DNA from: Caulobacteraceae bacterium
Lineage (GTDB): Bacteria > Pseudomonadota > Alphaproteobacteria > Caulobacterales > Caulobacteraceae
Length of the DNA stretch: 64,000 nucleotides
Direction: 5' to 3'
Assembly: GCA_019695035.1 (NCBI GenBank)
Contig: JAIBAU010000005.1
Span: 1-64,000 of the forward strand
A program made the position numbers and the translations under genes. The notes below the pieces were generated by a model. That model was given only the letters and a program-made list of their open reading frames with translations. It did no database searches and was not told where the DNA came from. This document shows positions 11,230-19,280 of the stretch, in pieces (position 1 is the stretch's first letter; every line of letters begins with the position of its first letter).

Positions 11230-11592
11230 ATGCAGTTCGATCATGCCGTCATTTTGGTCTCCGACCTCGACGCCAGCCTTCCGTGGTACGCGGCGGTCCT
11301 GGCAGCGGTCGGGTTCGACAAGAGCCGTGACCATGTCTGGATCAACGAGGCGCATCAGGCCCTCGAGCTCCGACAGGCGGAAGACCTGGACCAGACCTAC
11401 AGGCGCGGCGGCGTCGGCCTCAATCATTTCGCCGTGCGTGCGGAAAGCCACGCGGCGTTGGACGCTGTGGCCCTGGCGGTGGCGAGGGCGGGATTCGAGG
11501 TTCCGGCCTTCCAGGATTTCGGCGGCGAACGAGCGCTGTTCCTGAAGGATCGCGACGGGATGCGGATCGAGGTGGTCAGCTACGGAGGGTGA
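11230..11592 (+). CDS. VOC family (glyoxalase-like) protein
   Basis: A 120-aa protein with the vicinal-oxygen-chelate fold: DHAVILVSDLDASLPWYAAVL at the start, GLNHFAVRAES in the middle and FLKDRDGMRIEVVSY at the end. Candidate metal ligands are His4, a histidine in NHFAV and the Glu of RIEVV. The family includes glyoxalase I, fosfomycin resistance enzymes and ring-cleavage dioxygenases; this one is not assignable further. The ATG at 11230 begins the fold directly, and the 25 residues upstream in frame are not family-like. No strong Shine-Dalgarno sequence is visible. Confidence 0.82.
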   Translation: MQFDHAVILVSDLDASLPWYAAVLAAVGFDKSRDHVWINEAHQALELRQAEDLDQTYRRGGVGLNHFAVRAESHAALDAVALAVARAGFEVPAFQDFGGERALFLKDRDGMRIEVVSYGG

Positions 11593-11598
11593 GTTAGG

Positions 11599-12252
11599 TC
11601 AGCTCCTGGGCCCGAGGGAATAGGGCCCTCCCCGCTCCAGCGCGCGACGATAGGCAGGCCGAGCCTGAAGGCGGTCTAGGTAGGCGTCCGCGTTCGGATA
11701 GGCCGCCAACTTGCCAAACGCCCGAGCGGCCTCCAGCACGAAGCTGAGCTGGATGTCAGCCATGCTGAAGCGGTCGCCGACCAGCCAGTCGTGTCCGGTC
11801 AGCGCCTGTTCGATGTAGCCCAGGTGGTTGGCCATCTCGCTTTCGATACGCGGCTGAATCGGCGCGGCCGCCTCCCCCAGACGAAGCGCGTACATCTGCA
11901 ACAGGACAGGGAACATGGCGGAGCCCTCGGGATAGTGCATCCAGTGGGCGAAATCGTCGTAGGCGTCCGTATCTTGCGGCGGGCTGAGCCGGCCCTTGCC
12001 GTAGCGCCGGGCCAGGTAGTCGAGAATGGCGCCGGATTCGGCCACCGTCCGCTTGCCCTGTTGCAACACAGGCGACTTGCCAAGCGGATGAACCGCCTTC
12101 AACTCGGGCGGCGCCAGGCGGGTCGCCGCGTCTCGTTGGTACTGGGTGATCTCGTACGGGAGCTCCAGCTCCTCCAGAGCCCACAACACCCGTTGGGAGC
12201 GAGAGTCGTTGAGGTGGTGAACGACGAACCCGGGCCTTGATCCCAACATCAT
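11599..12252 (-). CDS. glutathione S-transferase
   Basis: A 217-aa cytosolic GST. The thioredoxin-like N-terminal domain (8-85) has [13 protein letters not shown] at the glutathione site, the cis-Pro region GKSPVL and the [11 protein letters not shown] motif. The all-alpha C-terminal domain includes [17 protein letters not shown]. It would conjugate or reduce electrophiles with glutathione. Its ATG overlaps the stop of the upstream TerC gene by 4 bases (ATGA), so the two are probably co-translated. Confidence 0.93.
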   Translation of the reverse strand: MMLGSRPGFVVHHLNDSRSQRVLWALEELELPYEITQYQRDAATRLAPPELKAVHPLGKSPVLQQGKRTVAESGAILDYLARRYGKGRLSPPQDTDAYDDFAHWMHYPEGSAMFPVLLQMYALRLGEAAAPIQPRIESEMANHLGYIEQALTGHDWLVGDRFSMADIQLSFVLEAARAFGKLAAYPNADAYLDRLQARPAYRRALERGGPYSLGPRS

Positions 12253-13085
12253 CCCTGCTCCTGACCGGGCGTCGGTCGCGCAGCGGAGATCGCGACCTGC
12301 TGCTCGGCCACAGACCTCTTCTTTCGCGACATCATGTTCAGCCCCTCCACCAGGGCCGAGAAGGCCATGGCCGTATAGATGTAGCCCTTCGGCACATGGG
12401 CGCCGAATCCCTCGGCGATCAGGACCATGCCGATCATGAGCAGGAAGCCCAGCGCCAACATGACCACGGTCGGGTTGTTGTTGATGAAGTTCGCCAGCGG
12501 ATCCGCGGCCAGCAGCATGAGCACCACCGTGATGATCACGGCCGCGAACATGATCGGCAGGTGATCCGTCATGCCTACCGCCGTCAGGATGGAATCAACC
12601 GAGAAGACCAGGTCGAGCAGCACGATCTGGAAGATCGCTGACCCGACGTTGGCCACCACCACGTCCTTCTTGTCCAGCAGGTCCGGGTGCTTGTCGGGCG
12701 ATGGGTCGACGGAGTGGTGGATCTCCTTGGTCGCTTTCCAGACGAGGAAAAGACCCCCGGCGAGAAGGATCAGGTCGCGCCAGGAGAAGGCGGTCTCGAA
12801 GGTGGCCTCGCCATGCTTGTCGAGCGGGCCGACGATCCCAAGGTCGAAAACCGGATGCACCAGGCCGACGATAAGGGCGATGGTCGACAACAGCAGCAGG
12901 CGCATGACCAGCGCCAGGCCGATCCCGATGCGGCGGACGCGTTGGCGGTGCTGTTCGGGCAGCTTGTTCGAAAGGATCGAGATGAAGACGAGGTTGTCGA
13001 TGCCGAGCACCACCTCCATCACCACGAGGGTTATCAAGGCCAGCCATGCGGCCGGATCGGAAAGGAGAGGAAGGATGGAGTCCAT
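12249..13085 (-). CDS. TerC/Alx family integral membrane protein (copy 1)
   Basis: A 278-aa polytopic membrane protein of the TerC family. The paired acidic signatures are [14 protein letters not shown] near residue 25 and [15 protein letters not shown] near residue 157, with about seven hydrophobic segments. Members are linked to tellurite resistance and manganese efflux (Alx, MeeF/MeeY). Its stop overlaps the gst start. It is divergent from a second TerC gene 150 bases away. I found no match to the yybP-ykoY manganese riboswitch in the shared upstream region. Confidence 0.93.
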   Translation of the reverse strand: MDSILPLLSDPAAWLALITLVVMEVVLGIDNLVFISILSNKLPEQHRQRVRRIGIGLALVMRLLLLSTIALIVGLVHPVFDLGIVGPLDKHGEATFETAFSWRDLILLAGGLFLVWKATKEIHHSVDPSPDKHPDLLDKKDVVVANVGSAIFQIVLLDLVFSVDSILTAVGMTDHLPIMFAAVIITVVLMLLAADPLANFINNNPTVVMLALGFLLMIGMVLIAEGFGAHVPKGYIYTAMAFSALVEGLNMMSRKKRSVAEQQVAISAARPTPGQEQG

Positions 13086-13206
13086 GGCGCGGCGTGGGTC
13101 CTGGCAAGATGTCGGGGCGAACGTCGGTCTGCCCCTAGATAGTGCATCAACGGCGAAGGGCTAGCGGCGCACCGGCCTCCATGCCAAAGCTGGCGCAAAT
13201 TTCCTT

Positions 13207-13218
13207 TCGACCGGTCGA
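13207..13218. promoter_or_regulatory. perfect 12-base palindrome before terC copy 2
   Basis: TCGACCGGTCGA is a perfect palindrome 17 bases upstream of the ATG at 13236, next to the GGAGG ribosome site and inside the region shared by the two divergent TerC genes. It could be an operator, but in DNA this GC-rich a 12-base palindrome can arise by chance. Confidence 0.25.
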
Positions 13219-13235
13219 CCGCGGAGGGGCGCCGA

Positions 13236-13988
13236 ATGACCGAGCTGCTGACGCCTGAGGTACTGGCGAGTTTCGCCGCCCTCACCTTCCTCGAGATCGT
13301 TCTCGGCATAGACAACATCGTCTTCCTGGCGGTCGCTGTCGGCCGACTGCCGGCGGGCGAGCAGAAGAAGGGACGCGTCCTGGGCCTCTGGATGGCCATG
13401 GGACTGCGCATCCTGATGCTCTTCGGGCTGGTCTGGATCACCAAGCTCGACATCGCGCTCTTCGACCTGTTCGATCATCACGTCACCATCAAGGACCTGG
13501 TGCTGATCACGGGCGGCGGCTTCCTGCTCGCCAAGGGCACAATGGAAATGCACCACGAGATCGAGGGCGAGCACGACGACAACAAGGCCGTGGGTGGAGC
13601 TACCGCCCTGACGGCGGCGGTGGTGCAGATAGCCTTGATCAACATTGTCTTCTCGCTGGACAGCGTGATCACCGCCATCGGCATGACCGACCAGATCGTT
13701 GTGATGATCGCCGCCGTGGTCGCATCGACCCTGGTCATGCTGTTTGCCGCGAAGCCTGTGGGTGACTTCATCGAGGCGCGCCCCACGGCCAAGATGCTGG
13801 CCCTGTCCTTCATTTTGCTGGTGGGGGTGGCTCTGATCGCCGACGGCTTCGGATTCCACATGCCGCGCGGCTATCTCTATTTCGCCATCGCGTTCTCACT
13901 GGGCGTGGAGATCCTGAACGGCTTCTATCACAAGCGCCGCAAGGTGAAGCGGGCCAAGCGGATCGCAGGAGAAAAGGGCGGCCACTGA
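13236..13988 (+). CDS. TerC/Alx family integral membrane protein (copy 2)
   Basis: A 250-aa TerC-family membrane protein with the same paired motifs as its divergent neighbour (VLGIDNIVFLAVAV near residue 27; IVFSLDSVITAIGM near 138), but diverged overall. It has about seven hydrophobic helices and ends in a basic tail (HKRRKVKRAKRIAGEKGGH). A strong GGAGGGG ribosome site precedes the ATG. Metal efflux, probably manganese, is the family role with best support; substrate and direction here are inference. Confidence 0.93.
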   Translation: MTELLTPEVLASFAALTFLEIVLGIDNIVFLAVAVGRLPAGEQKKGRVLGLWMAMGLRILMLFGLVWITKLDIALFDLFDHHVTIKDLVLITGGGFLLAKGTMEMHHEIEGEHDDNKAVGGATALTAAVVQIALINIVFSLDSVITAIGMTDQIVVMIAAVVASTLVMLFAAKPVGDFIEARPTAKMLALSFILLVGVALIADGFGFHMPRGYLYFAIAFSLGVEILNGFYHKRRKVKRAKRIAGEKGGH

Positions 13989-14044
13989 ACGCGCAGGCCC
14001 GCCCCCGCCAAGGTTCACCCCCACGTTGCGGCGCGCCGGATCTG

Positions 14045-14578
14045 TCACGCGGACGGATTCAGCAAGCCGTACTCGACCATGTCGTCGCGACCGCCTTCGA
14101 AGGCGAAATGACTGGGACGTCGGCCCTCGGCGGCGAATCCGTTCTTGGCCAGAACGCGGCCACTCTCGCCATTCCGGGCGTAGATGCCCGCGGTCAACTT
14201 GCGCAGCTTGAGCTGCTCGAATGCGATCCGGACACCCAGCGCGACGGCCTCCGAAGCCACCCCCTGACCCCGCAGGTCGGTCTCACCGATGAAGTAGCTG
14301 AGGTCTCCCCGACCGTGGTTGGCGTCGATCGGACCGATCTTCAGGTTGCCGACGTGCCGCCCGTCGCCAGTTAGGAAGATTCCAAACAGATGCTCGCTCG
14401 ACGATGCGGCCTTGTCGGCCACGAAGCCCTCGACGTCGGCGCGCGAGTGAGCCCGCCACCGCGTCTCCATAAATCGGTTGGTGATGGGGTCGTTCATCCA
14501 GGCGACGTAGTCATCCGACACGTCGGCCACGGTCAGCGGACGCAGGCTGACGCGCTCGCCGATGAGCCCCAGACTCAT
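14045..14578 (-). CDS. GNAT N-acetyltransferase, last gene of pse operon
   Basis: A 177-aa RimJ/RimL-like acetyltransferase. RVSLRPLTVADVSDDYVAWM opens the fold, GDLSYFIGETDLRGQGVASEA carries the acetyl-CoA loop, and AGIYARNGESGRVLAKNGF follows. Its ATG overlaps the stop of the cytidylyltransferase by 4 bases, making it the last member of the coupled operon. An acetyltransferase here could be the PseH step or a later acyl decoration of the sugar. Position favours the other GNAT (17620-18108) as PseH, so I leave this one unnamed. It is convergent with terC copy 2. Confidence 0.85.
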   Translation of the reverse strand: MSLGLIGERVSLRPLTVADVSDDYVAWMNDPITNRFMETRWRAHSRADVEGFVADKAASSSEHLFGIFLTGDGRHVGNLKIGPIDANHGRGDLSYFIGETDLRGQGVASEAVALGVRIAFEQLKLRKLTAGIYARNGESGRVLAKNGFAAEGRRPSHFAFEGGRDDMVEYGLLNPSA

Positions 14579-15264
14579 GCGGCCAGCCGCTGAATCGCTA
14601 GCGCCTCGATCTCAGCCTGACCGAAGGCCGGGTTAGTGGGATAGAGCATGTAGAAGACGCGGCTGACGAACTCGAAGTCCTCGGCCGTGTCGACGGTCCA
14701 GCGTCGGTCGGAGAGCTGACGGGCCTGAGTGAGCTGGGCGATGCGAAACCGTTCGGGGTGCCGATACAGAAACGGGGTTACGTGCTCCCGCTCGTAGGCG
14801 TCGCGCGCCTCGGCCTGCATGACCTTCAGCGCCTCCATCGTCATGACCTCGACGTCGAGGCCGTCCGGATAGGTGCGCTCGATGGTGTTGGACGTGTAGT
14901 CTGCGCCCGTTTCGACATGGCGCCAGACGCAGGCGTCGATCACGGTCGGATCCGCCAGCGGGCAATCGGCTGTCAGACGCACCACGTGGGCCGCCGGCCC
15001 GTTGGCGAGGGCCGCGCCCTGAAAGCGGCCCAGCACATCCTCCAGCGCGCCTCGGAATACGCGCACCCCAAGGCTTTCGGCATAAGCGGCCAGGGGATCG
15101 TCTGACGGGTCGCGGCTGGTGGCCACGACGATTCGATCCAGACTGTCGCAGCGATTGAGCCGCTCGACGTGCCGGCCGATCATGGGCATGCCCAGGATCG
15201 GCTTCATCACCTTGCCGGGCAGACGCGACGAGCTCATTCGCGCCTGCAGGATTGCAATGATCAT
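14575..15264 (-). CDS. SpsF/NeuA-like cytidylyltransferase
   Basis: A 229-aa nucleotidyltransferase. MIIAILQARMSSSRLPGKVM is the glycine/arginine-rich nucleotide-binding start typical of the SpsF group (Bacillus spore-coat sugar genes), distinct from the PARGGSKRIPRKN start of classic PseF/NeuA. VRLTADCPLADP carries the metal-binding Asp residues. In this operon it is the only candidate to activate the finished nonulosonic acid with CTP, so it probably fills the PseF role. Both ends overlap neighbouring genes by 4 bases. Confidence 0.85.
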   Translation of the reverse strand: MIIAILQARMSSSRLPGKVMKPILGMPMIGRHVERLNRCDSLDRIVVATSRDPSDDPLAAYAESLGVRVFRGALEDVLGRFQGAALANGPAAHVVRLTADCPLADPTVIDACVWRHVETGADYTSNTIERTYPDGLDVEVMTMEALKVMQAEARDAYEREHVTPFLYRHPERFRIAQLTQARQLSDRRWTVDTAEDFEFVSRVFYMLYPTNPAFGQAEIEALAIQRLAA

Positions 15265-16592
15265 CCTCGCACCTTGAACAGGGGTTGCAGGGGTTCGCAG
15301 CGAAGGAAGGGACGCACGCCGCCGCCCTCCAGAGCCCTCGACAAGACCGCAAAGGCGCCGTCGTAAGCCGCCATCAGGTCAGCGACGTCGGCCGGGGTGT
15401 GGGCGTAACTCATGTTGTGGGTGCCGAGCGTCAGCGCCCCGCGCGCGAACACTTCCTGCAGGAACAGGGTCTTCTGCTCGAAGGCCGTGGCGCCGGGCTG
15501 ATCGATCATCATCAGGAAGGACCACGAAGGGTGGCCTGCGAGGGACATTTTCCGCTCCAGACCGTGCTTCGCCAGCAAGCTCTCGGCGCCGGCCATGACC
15601 TCTGCCCCGCGGGCGGCCATGGTCTCGACCACCGGCTCGCGTTCCAGCTTGTCCAGGGTGGCGCAGGCCGCAGCCAGGGATAACGCTTCGCCGCCCATGG
15701 TGAAGGAGAAGAACACCTCCTCCATCAGCGCCATCAGGTCGGCGCGACCCGCGACGGCCGACAGAGGGAAGCCGTTGGCGATGCCCTTCCCCAGGGTGCA
15801 CAGGTCCGGCGTCACGCCGAAAAGTTCCTGCGCCCCGCCCCGGGCGTAACGGAAGCCGGTGATGGTCTCGTCGAAAACAAGCACCGCCCCGGCGTCCGCC
15901 GCCAGTCGCTTGACGCCTTCGAGGTAGCCCTTGCTCGGAAACTTCACGTTCATCGGCTCGAGAATCAGCGCTGCGACCTCGCCTTCATGGCGGTCGAGCA
16001 ATTCCGCGAGCGCCGGCAGGTCGTCGTAGGGAAAGGGATGGGTCAGCGCCCGTGTCGCCTCCGGCACGCCCAGACTTCGGGCCGTGGACCCGATGTACCA
16101 GTCCTGCCACCCATGGTATCCGCATACCAGCACATGGTCCCGCCCTGTCGCCGCGCGGGCGATGCGGACGGCCCCGGCGGTTGCGTCTGAGCCATTCTTT
16201 CCGAAGCGCACCTTCTCGGCGCAAGGAACCATTCGGACGATGCGCTCGGCGCACTCGGCCTCCAGGGCGTGGCTGAGGCTGAAGATGGTGCCGTCCCTCA
16301 GCTGCTTCTCGACAGCGCCGTTCACGTCCTCGTCGGCGTAGCCCAGGGTCACGGAGCACAACGCGTTCGTGAAGTCCGCATACTCATTGCCGTCGATGTC
16401 CCAGAGACGCGAACCCTGGGCCCGCGCCGCAAAATAGGGGGACACGCCGAAAGGAAACTGGGTGACGCTCTTGGAGAAGGTCTGGGCGCCCAGCGGAATG
16501 GTGCGGCGGGCCCGTTCGAGGGCGGCCTCGGACTTGGCATAGCGAGCGTTGGTGACGCGGGCTCCGCTGGTGGTCAGGCGATCATGTCCCAC
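15261..16592 (-). CDS. class III (GSA-aminomutase-like) aminotransferase
   Basis: A 443-aa PLP enzyme resembling glutamate-1-semialdehyde aminomutase. GKNGSDATAGAVRIAR is the phosphate-binding region, VFDETITGFRYARGG carries the cofactor Asp, and Lys269 in CTLGKGIANGFPLSAV is the Schiff-base lysine. The standard pseudaminic pathway already uses PseC (a DegT-type enzyme), so this second aminotransferase is extra and may act on a modified sugar or side chain. The start is the GTG at 16592, overlapping pseI by 19 bases; no later ATG, GTG or TTG start lies before the fold. A housekeeping hemL role is unlikely given the operon. Confidence 0.85.
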   Translation of the reverse strand: MGHDRLTTSGARVTNARYAKSEAALERARRTIPLGAQTFSKSVTQFPFGVSPYFAARAQGSRLWDIDGNEYADFTNALCSVTLGYADEDVNGAVEKQLRDGTIFSLSHALEAECAERIVRMVPCAEKVRFGKNGSDATAGAVRIARAATGRDHVLVCGYHGWQDWYIGSTARSLGVPEATRALTHPFPYDDLPALAELLDRHEGEVAALILEPMNVKFPSKGYLEGVKRLAADAGAVLVFDETITGFRYARGGAQELFGVTPDLCTLGKGIANGFPLSAVAGRADLMALMEEVFFSFTMGGEALSLAAACATLDKLEREPVVETMAARGAEVMAGAESLLAKHGLERKMSLAGHPSWSFLMMIDQPGATAFEQKTLFLQEVFARGALTLGTHNMSYAHTPADVADLMAAYDGAFAVLSRALEGGGVRPFLRCEPLQPLFKVRG

Positions 16593-17623
16593 GACAGGGC
16601 CTCTCCGCGTTGCAGGTCACGGGCGGCGGGGCGGCCCAGGACGGAAGGAAGATCGGCCGGCGGCAGGCCGTAGCCCGGCCGGATGGAACGCACGTGCTGC
16701 GCCCCGATGGTCTCGCCCGCAGCCACGTCGGCCACCACGTACAGCGAGCGGCGGAAAATGGCGTTGGCCCGCTCGGAACCCTTGAGGTCGTAGTGCGCCC
16801 GCCCCAAGGCCCGCCAGGCGTCCTTGCAGTCGCGCACCAGGGCGGTGAATTCCGCCGGTTCCAGGCTGAAGCCCGCGTCCGGTCCTCCGTCGGAACGGTT
16901 CAGGGTGAAGTGCTTTTCGACAACCGAGCCGCCCAGCGCGATCGAGGCGATCGCCGCCGCCGATCCCAAGGTGTGGTCGGACAGGCCGCAGACGCAACCG
17001 AACCTTGCGCCCAGGTCCGGCACCGTGCGCACGTTGGCGTCCTCTACGGGCGCGGGATAGGCGCTGACGCAGTGGAGCAGAACGAGCTGGTCGCATCCGT
17101 TCGCCCGGGCCGCCTCCACCGCCGCCCCGATCTCGTCGAGAGAGGCCAGGCCCGTGGAGATGATCATCGGCTTTCCCAGCCTCGCCACCTCGGCGATCAA
17201 GGGCAGGTCGACCGCCTCGAAGGATGCGATCTTGTAGGCCGGGGCGCCCAGTTTCTCGAGGAGCTCGATGGCAGTCGCGTCGAAGGGCGTGGAGAACAGG
17301 GTGACCCCCCGCTGCCGGGCTCGCTCGAACAGCGCCGCATGCCAGTCGTAGGGGGTGTGCGCCTCGCCATACAGGTCATGCAGGGTGCGCCCGTCCCAAG
17401 GCCCGCCCTCGATCCGAAACTCTGGCCGGTCGGATTCCAGGGTGATGGTGTCGGGCGTGTAGGTCTGAAGCTTGATGGCGTCGCAGCCGGTCGCCGCCGC
17501 CGCGTCGAGCAGTGAGAGTGCGCGATCGAGCGATCCGTTGTGGTTCCCCGACAGCTCGCAGATCACATAGGGTTCGTGGTCCGGACCGATCGATCGGCCG
17601 GAAATGGCGACAGGCTGGATCAA
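16574..17623 (-). CDS. pseI: pseudaminic acid synthase (NeuB family)
   Basis: A 349-aa NeuB-family condensing enzyme joining a 6-deoxy-altrose derivative to phosphoenolpyruvate. The TIM barrel (about 15-270) shows ELSGNHNGSLDRALSLLDAA, DAIKLQTYTPDT and GLSDHTLGSAAAIASIALG. The C-terminal SAF/antifreeze-like domain (about 290-345) has SIRPGYGLPP. TLHDLYGEAHTPYDWHAALF resembles PseI more than sialic acid synthases. The start is a TTG overlapping the upstream acetyltransferase stop (TTGA). Alternative: a legionaminate synthase, less likely because PseB/PseC/PseG homologues are present. Confidence 0.92.
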   Translation of the reverse strand: MIQPVAISGRSIGPDHEPYVICELSGNHNGSLDRALSLLDAAAATGCDAIKLQTYTPDTITLESDRPEFRIEGGPWDGRTLHDLYGEAHTPYDWHAALFERARQRGVTLFSTPFDATAIELLEKLGAPAYKIASFEAVDLPLIAEVARLGKPMIISTGLASLDEIGAAVEAARANGCDQLVLLHCVSAYPAPVEDANVRTVPDLGARFGCVCGLSDHTLGSAAAIASIALGGSVVEKHFTLNRSDGGPDAGFSLEPAEFTALVRDCKDAWRALGRAHYDLKGSERANAIFRRSLYVVADVAAGETIGAQHVRSIRPGYGLPPADLPSVLGRPAARDLQRGEALSWDMIA

Positions 17624-18108
17624 GCGGCCGCCTCGACGGGATCAGCCTGTGGGCGCGCCCGGTTCAGCGTCCACTCGATGCCGACGCAGGCCGCGAATCC
17701 GCAAGCGGCGAACAGGCGCCGTGAGGCCTCGTTCTCGGGCTTGATCTGGGCCATGAAGCGGTAGGCCGCCCGCTTCTCGGACATGCGGACCAGGGCGCCC
17801 TCTAGCAGGGCCCGCCCCCAGCCCTGCCCGCGGCGATCCGGGGCGATCTGGATTGAGACCAGCCATCGCCCATCAGCCGCATCGAAGCGGACCAGGCCGA
17901 CGGGGCGGCCCCAGGCGTCCTCGCCGATGATGAGAGTTCGGTCGGCCCGCCCCAGCGAGGCCTTCCACCAGAGTTCGTGCACCGGCCAGGGGATGGGGTC
18001 TGTCTGCAGCGAGGCGGCGCGGGTGGCCACGTCGTTGCGCCAATCGAAGACGAGCCGGCCGTCCTCGTGGCCGGCGCAGCGGAGCTGGATCGGGTGCGGC
18101 GTGCTCAT
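17620..18108 (-). CDS. pseH: GNAT acetyltransferase, probable PseH
   Basis: A 162-aa GNAT protein with FDWRNDVATRAASLQ near the N-terminus, a pattern common in nonulosonic-acid acetyltransferases, and IAPDRRGQGWGRALLEGALVR as the acetyl-CoA loop. PseH acetylates the 4-amino sugar made by PseC. Its place between pseC and pseI is what that step would predict. I chose the ATG at 18108, which overlaps the pseC stop by 4 bases (ATGA); an in-frame ATG at 18120 would add four residues. The specific role is inferred from position. Confidence 0.78.
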   Translation of the reverse strand: MSTPHPIQLRCAGHEDGRLVFDWRNDVATRAASLQTDPIPWPVHELWWKASLGRADRTLIIGEDAWGRPVGLVRFDAADGRWLVSIQIAPDRRGQGWGRALLEGALVRMSEKRAAYRFMAQIKPENEASRRLFAACGFAACVGIEWTLNRARPQADPVEAAA

Positions 18109-19280
18109 GAGATCGCCCATGCCAGGGTATCCACCACTCGTGCCGGATCGGCGTCGGTCAGGCCCGGATAGAGCGGCAGGGAGAGAGTCTGGTCGTACCA
18201 GGCGTCCGCGCCCGGCAAGGGCGGGGTCGCGGACCGAGCCGCCCAGAAGGGCTGGCGGTGCACCGGGATATAGTGGACCTGGGTGCCGATCCCTTTCCGG
18301 GCCAGGCGCTCCTGCACCTCGGCGCGGGTGCGTCCGATCGCTTCGAAATCCATGCGGACTGCAAACAGATGGAGCGCGGGATCAGACCCCTCCGGGGTCG
18401 GCACGGGGCGAACCAGATGACCCAGCGGAGCGAGCAGCGCCCGGTAGCGGGCCGCCAGCCGCCTGCGCCGCGAAACGAAGGCGGGCAGACGTTTCAGCTG
18501 CGCCAGGCCGAGGGCGCACAGGATATCCGGCAGGCGGTAATTGTAGCCAAGCTCGTGCTGCTCATACCACCACGGCCCCGGGGCTTCGGCGAAACCCTCG
18601 CGTACGATCCCGTGGGTGCGCAGGCGCCGCATTCGCCACGCTGCCCGGTGATCGCGGGTGGTGACCATGCCGCCCTCGCCGGTCGTCAGGGTCTTCACGG
18701 GGTGAAACGAGAAGCAGGCCGCATCCGACTTCGAAGCGTCCCCCGTCCGTCCCCACGCCGTGTCGGTGCCCAGGGCGTGGCAGGCGTCCTCGACCACGGC
18801 GGCGCCGCAGCTCTGCGCCAGGGCTGCGATACCGGGCATATTGACGGGCGCGCCGCAAAGGTGGACCGGCAGGATCGCCCGGACGGCGCCCTCGGCCCGG
18901 TCGAGCGCCTCGGCCAGGGTCTCTTCGGTCATTAGCCCCGTGGCCGGATCGACGTCGGCGAAGACCACCCGAGCCCGGTTCTGGGCGCAGACATTGGCGG
19001 TCGCGACAAAGGTTACGGCCGGCACGATGCAGATGTCCTTGGCGCCCACGTCGAGGGCGCTCACGGCGAGGTGCAGGGCGGTCGTTCCGTTGGAACAGGC
19101 GACGGCGTGGGGCGCGCCCACGAATTCGGCGAAGGCCCGCTCGAAGCGCTCGACCAACGGCCCGGTGGTGAGGAAATCGGACCGCAGGGCCTCGACCACG
19201 GCCGCGATGTCCGCTTCGTCGATGTCCTGCCGGCCGTACGGCAGGAAGGCCTCAACGGATCGCGGCGAGCCGTCAGGCAT
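18105..19280 (-). CDS. pseC: UDP-4-keto-sugar aminotransferase PseC
   Basis: A 391-aa DegT/DnrJ/EryC1/StrS aminotransferase. AFLPYGRQDIDEADIAAVVE starts the fold, SDFLTTGP and ACSNGTTALHLA bind the cofactor phosphate, VVEDACHALG carries the PLP-pyridine Asp, and Lys196 in FSFHPVKTLTTGEGG is the Schiff-base lysine. It should aminate the 4-keto sugar made by PseB, using glutamate. It corresponds to FlmB in Caulobacter flagellin glycosylation. It overlaps pseB by 8 bases. Confidence 0.93.
   Translation of the reverse strand: MPDGSPRSVEAFLPYGRQDIDEADIAAVVEALRSDFLTTGPLVERFERAFAEFVGAPHAVACSNGTTALHLAVSALDVGAKDICIVPAVTFVATANVCAQNRARVVFADVDPATGLMTEETLAEALDRAEGAVRAILPVHLCGAPVNMPGIAALAQSCGAAVVEDACHALGTDTAWGRTGDASKSDAACFSFHPVKTLTTGEGGMVTTRDHRAAWRMRRLRTHGIVREGFAEAPGPWWYEQHELGYNYRLPDILCALGLAQLKRLPAFVSRRRRLAARYRALLAPLGHLVRPVPTPEGSDPALHLFAVRMDFEAIGRTRAEVQERLARKGIGTQVHYIPVHRQPFWAARSATPPLPGADAWYDQTLSLPLYPGLTDADPARVVDTLAWAIS

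Noticed and set aside
13086..13235. yybP-ykoY manganese riboswitch upstream of the terC genes
   Set aside because: This riboswitch often precedes terC-type genes, but the conserved loop sequences of the motif are not found on either strand.
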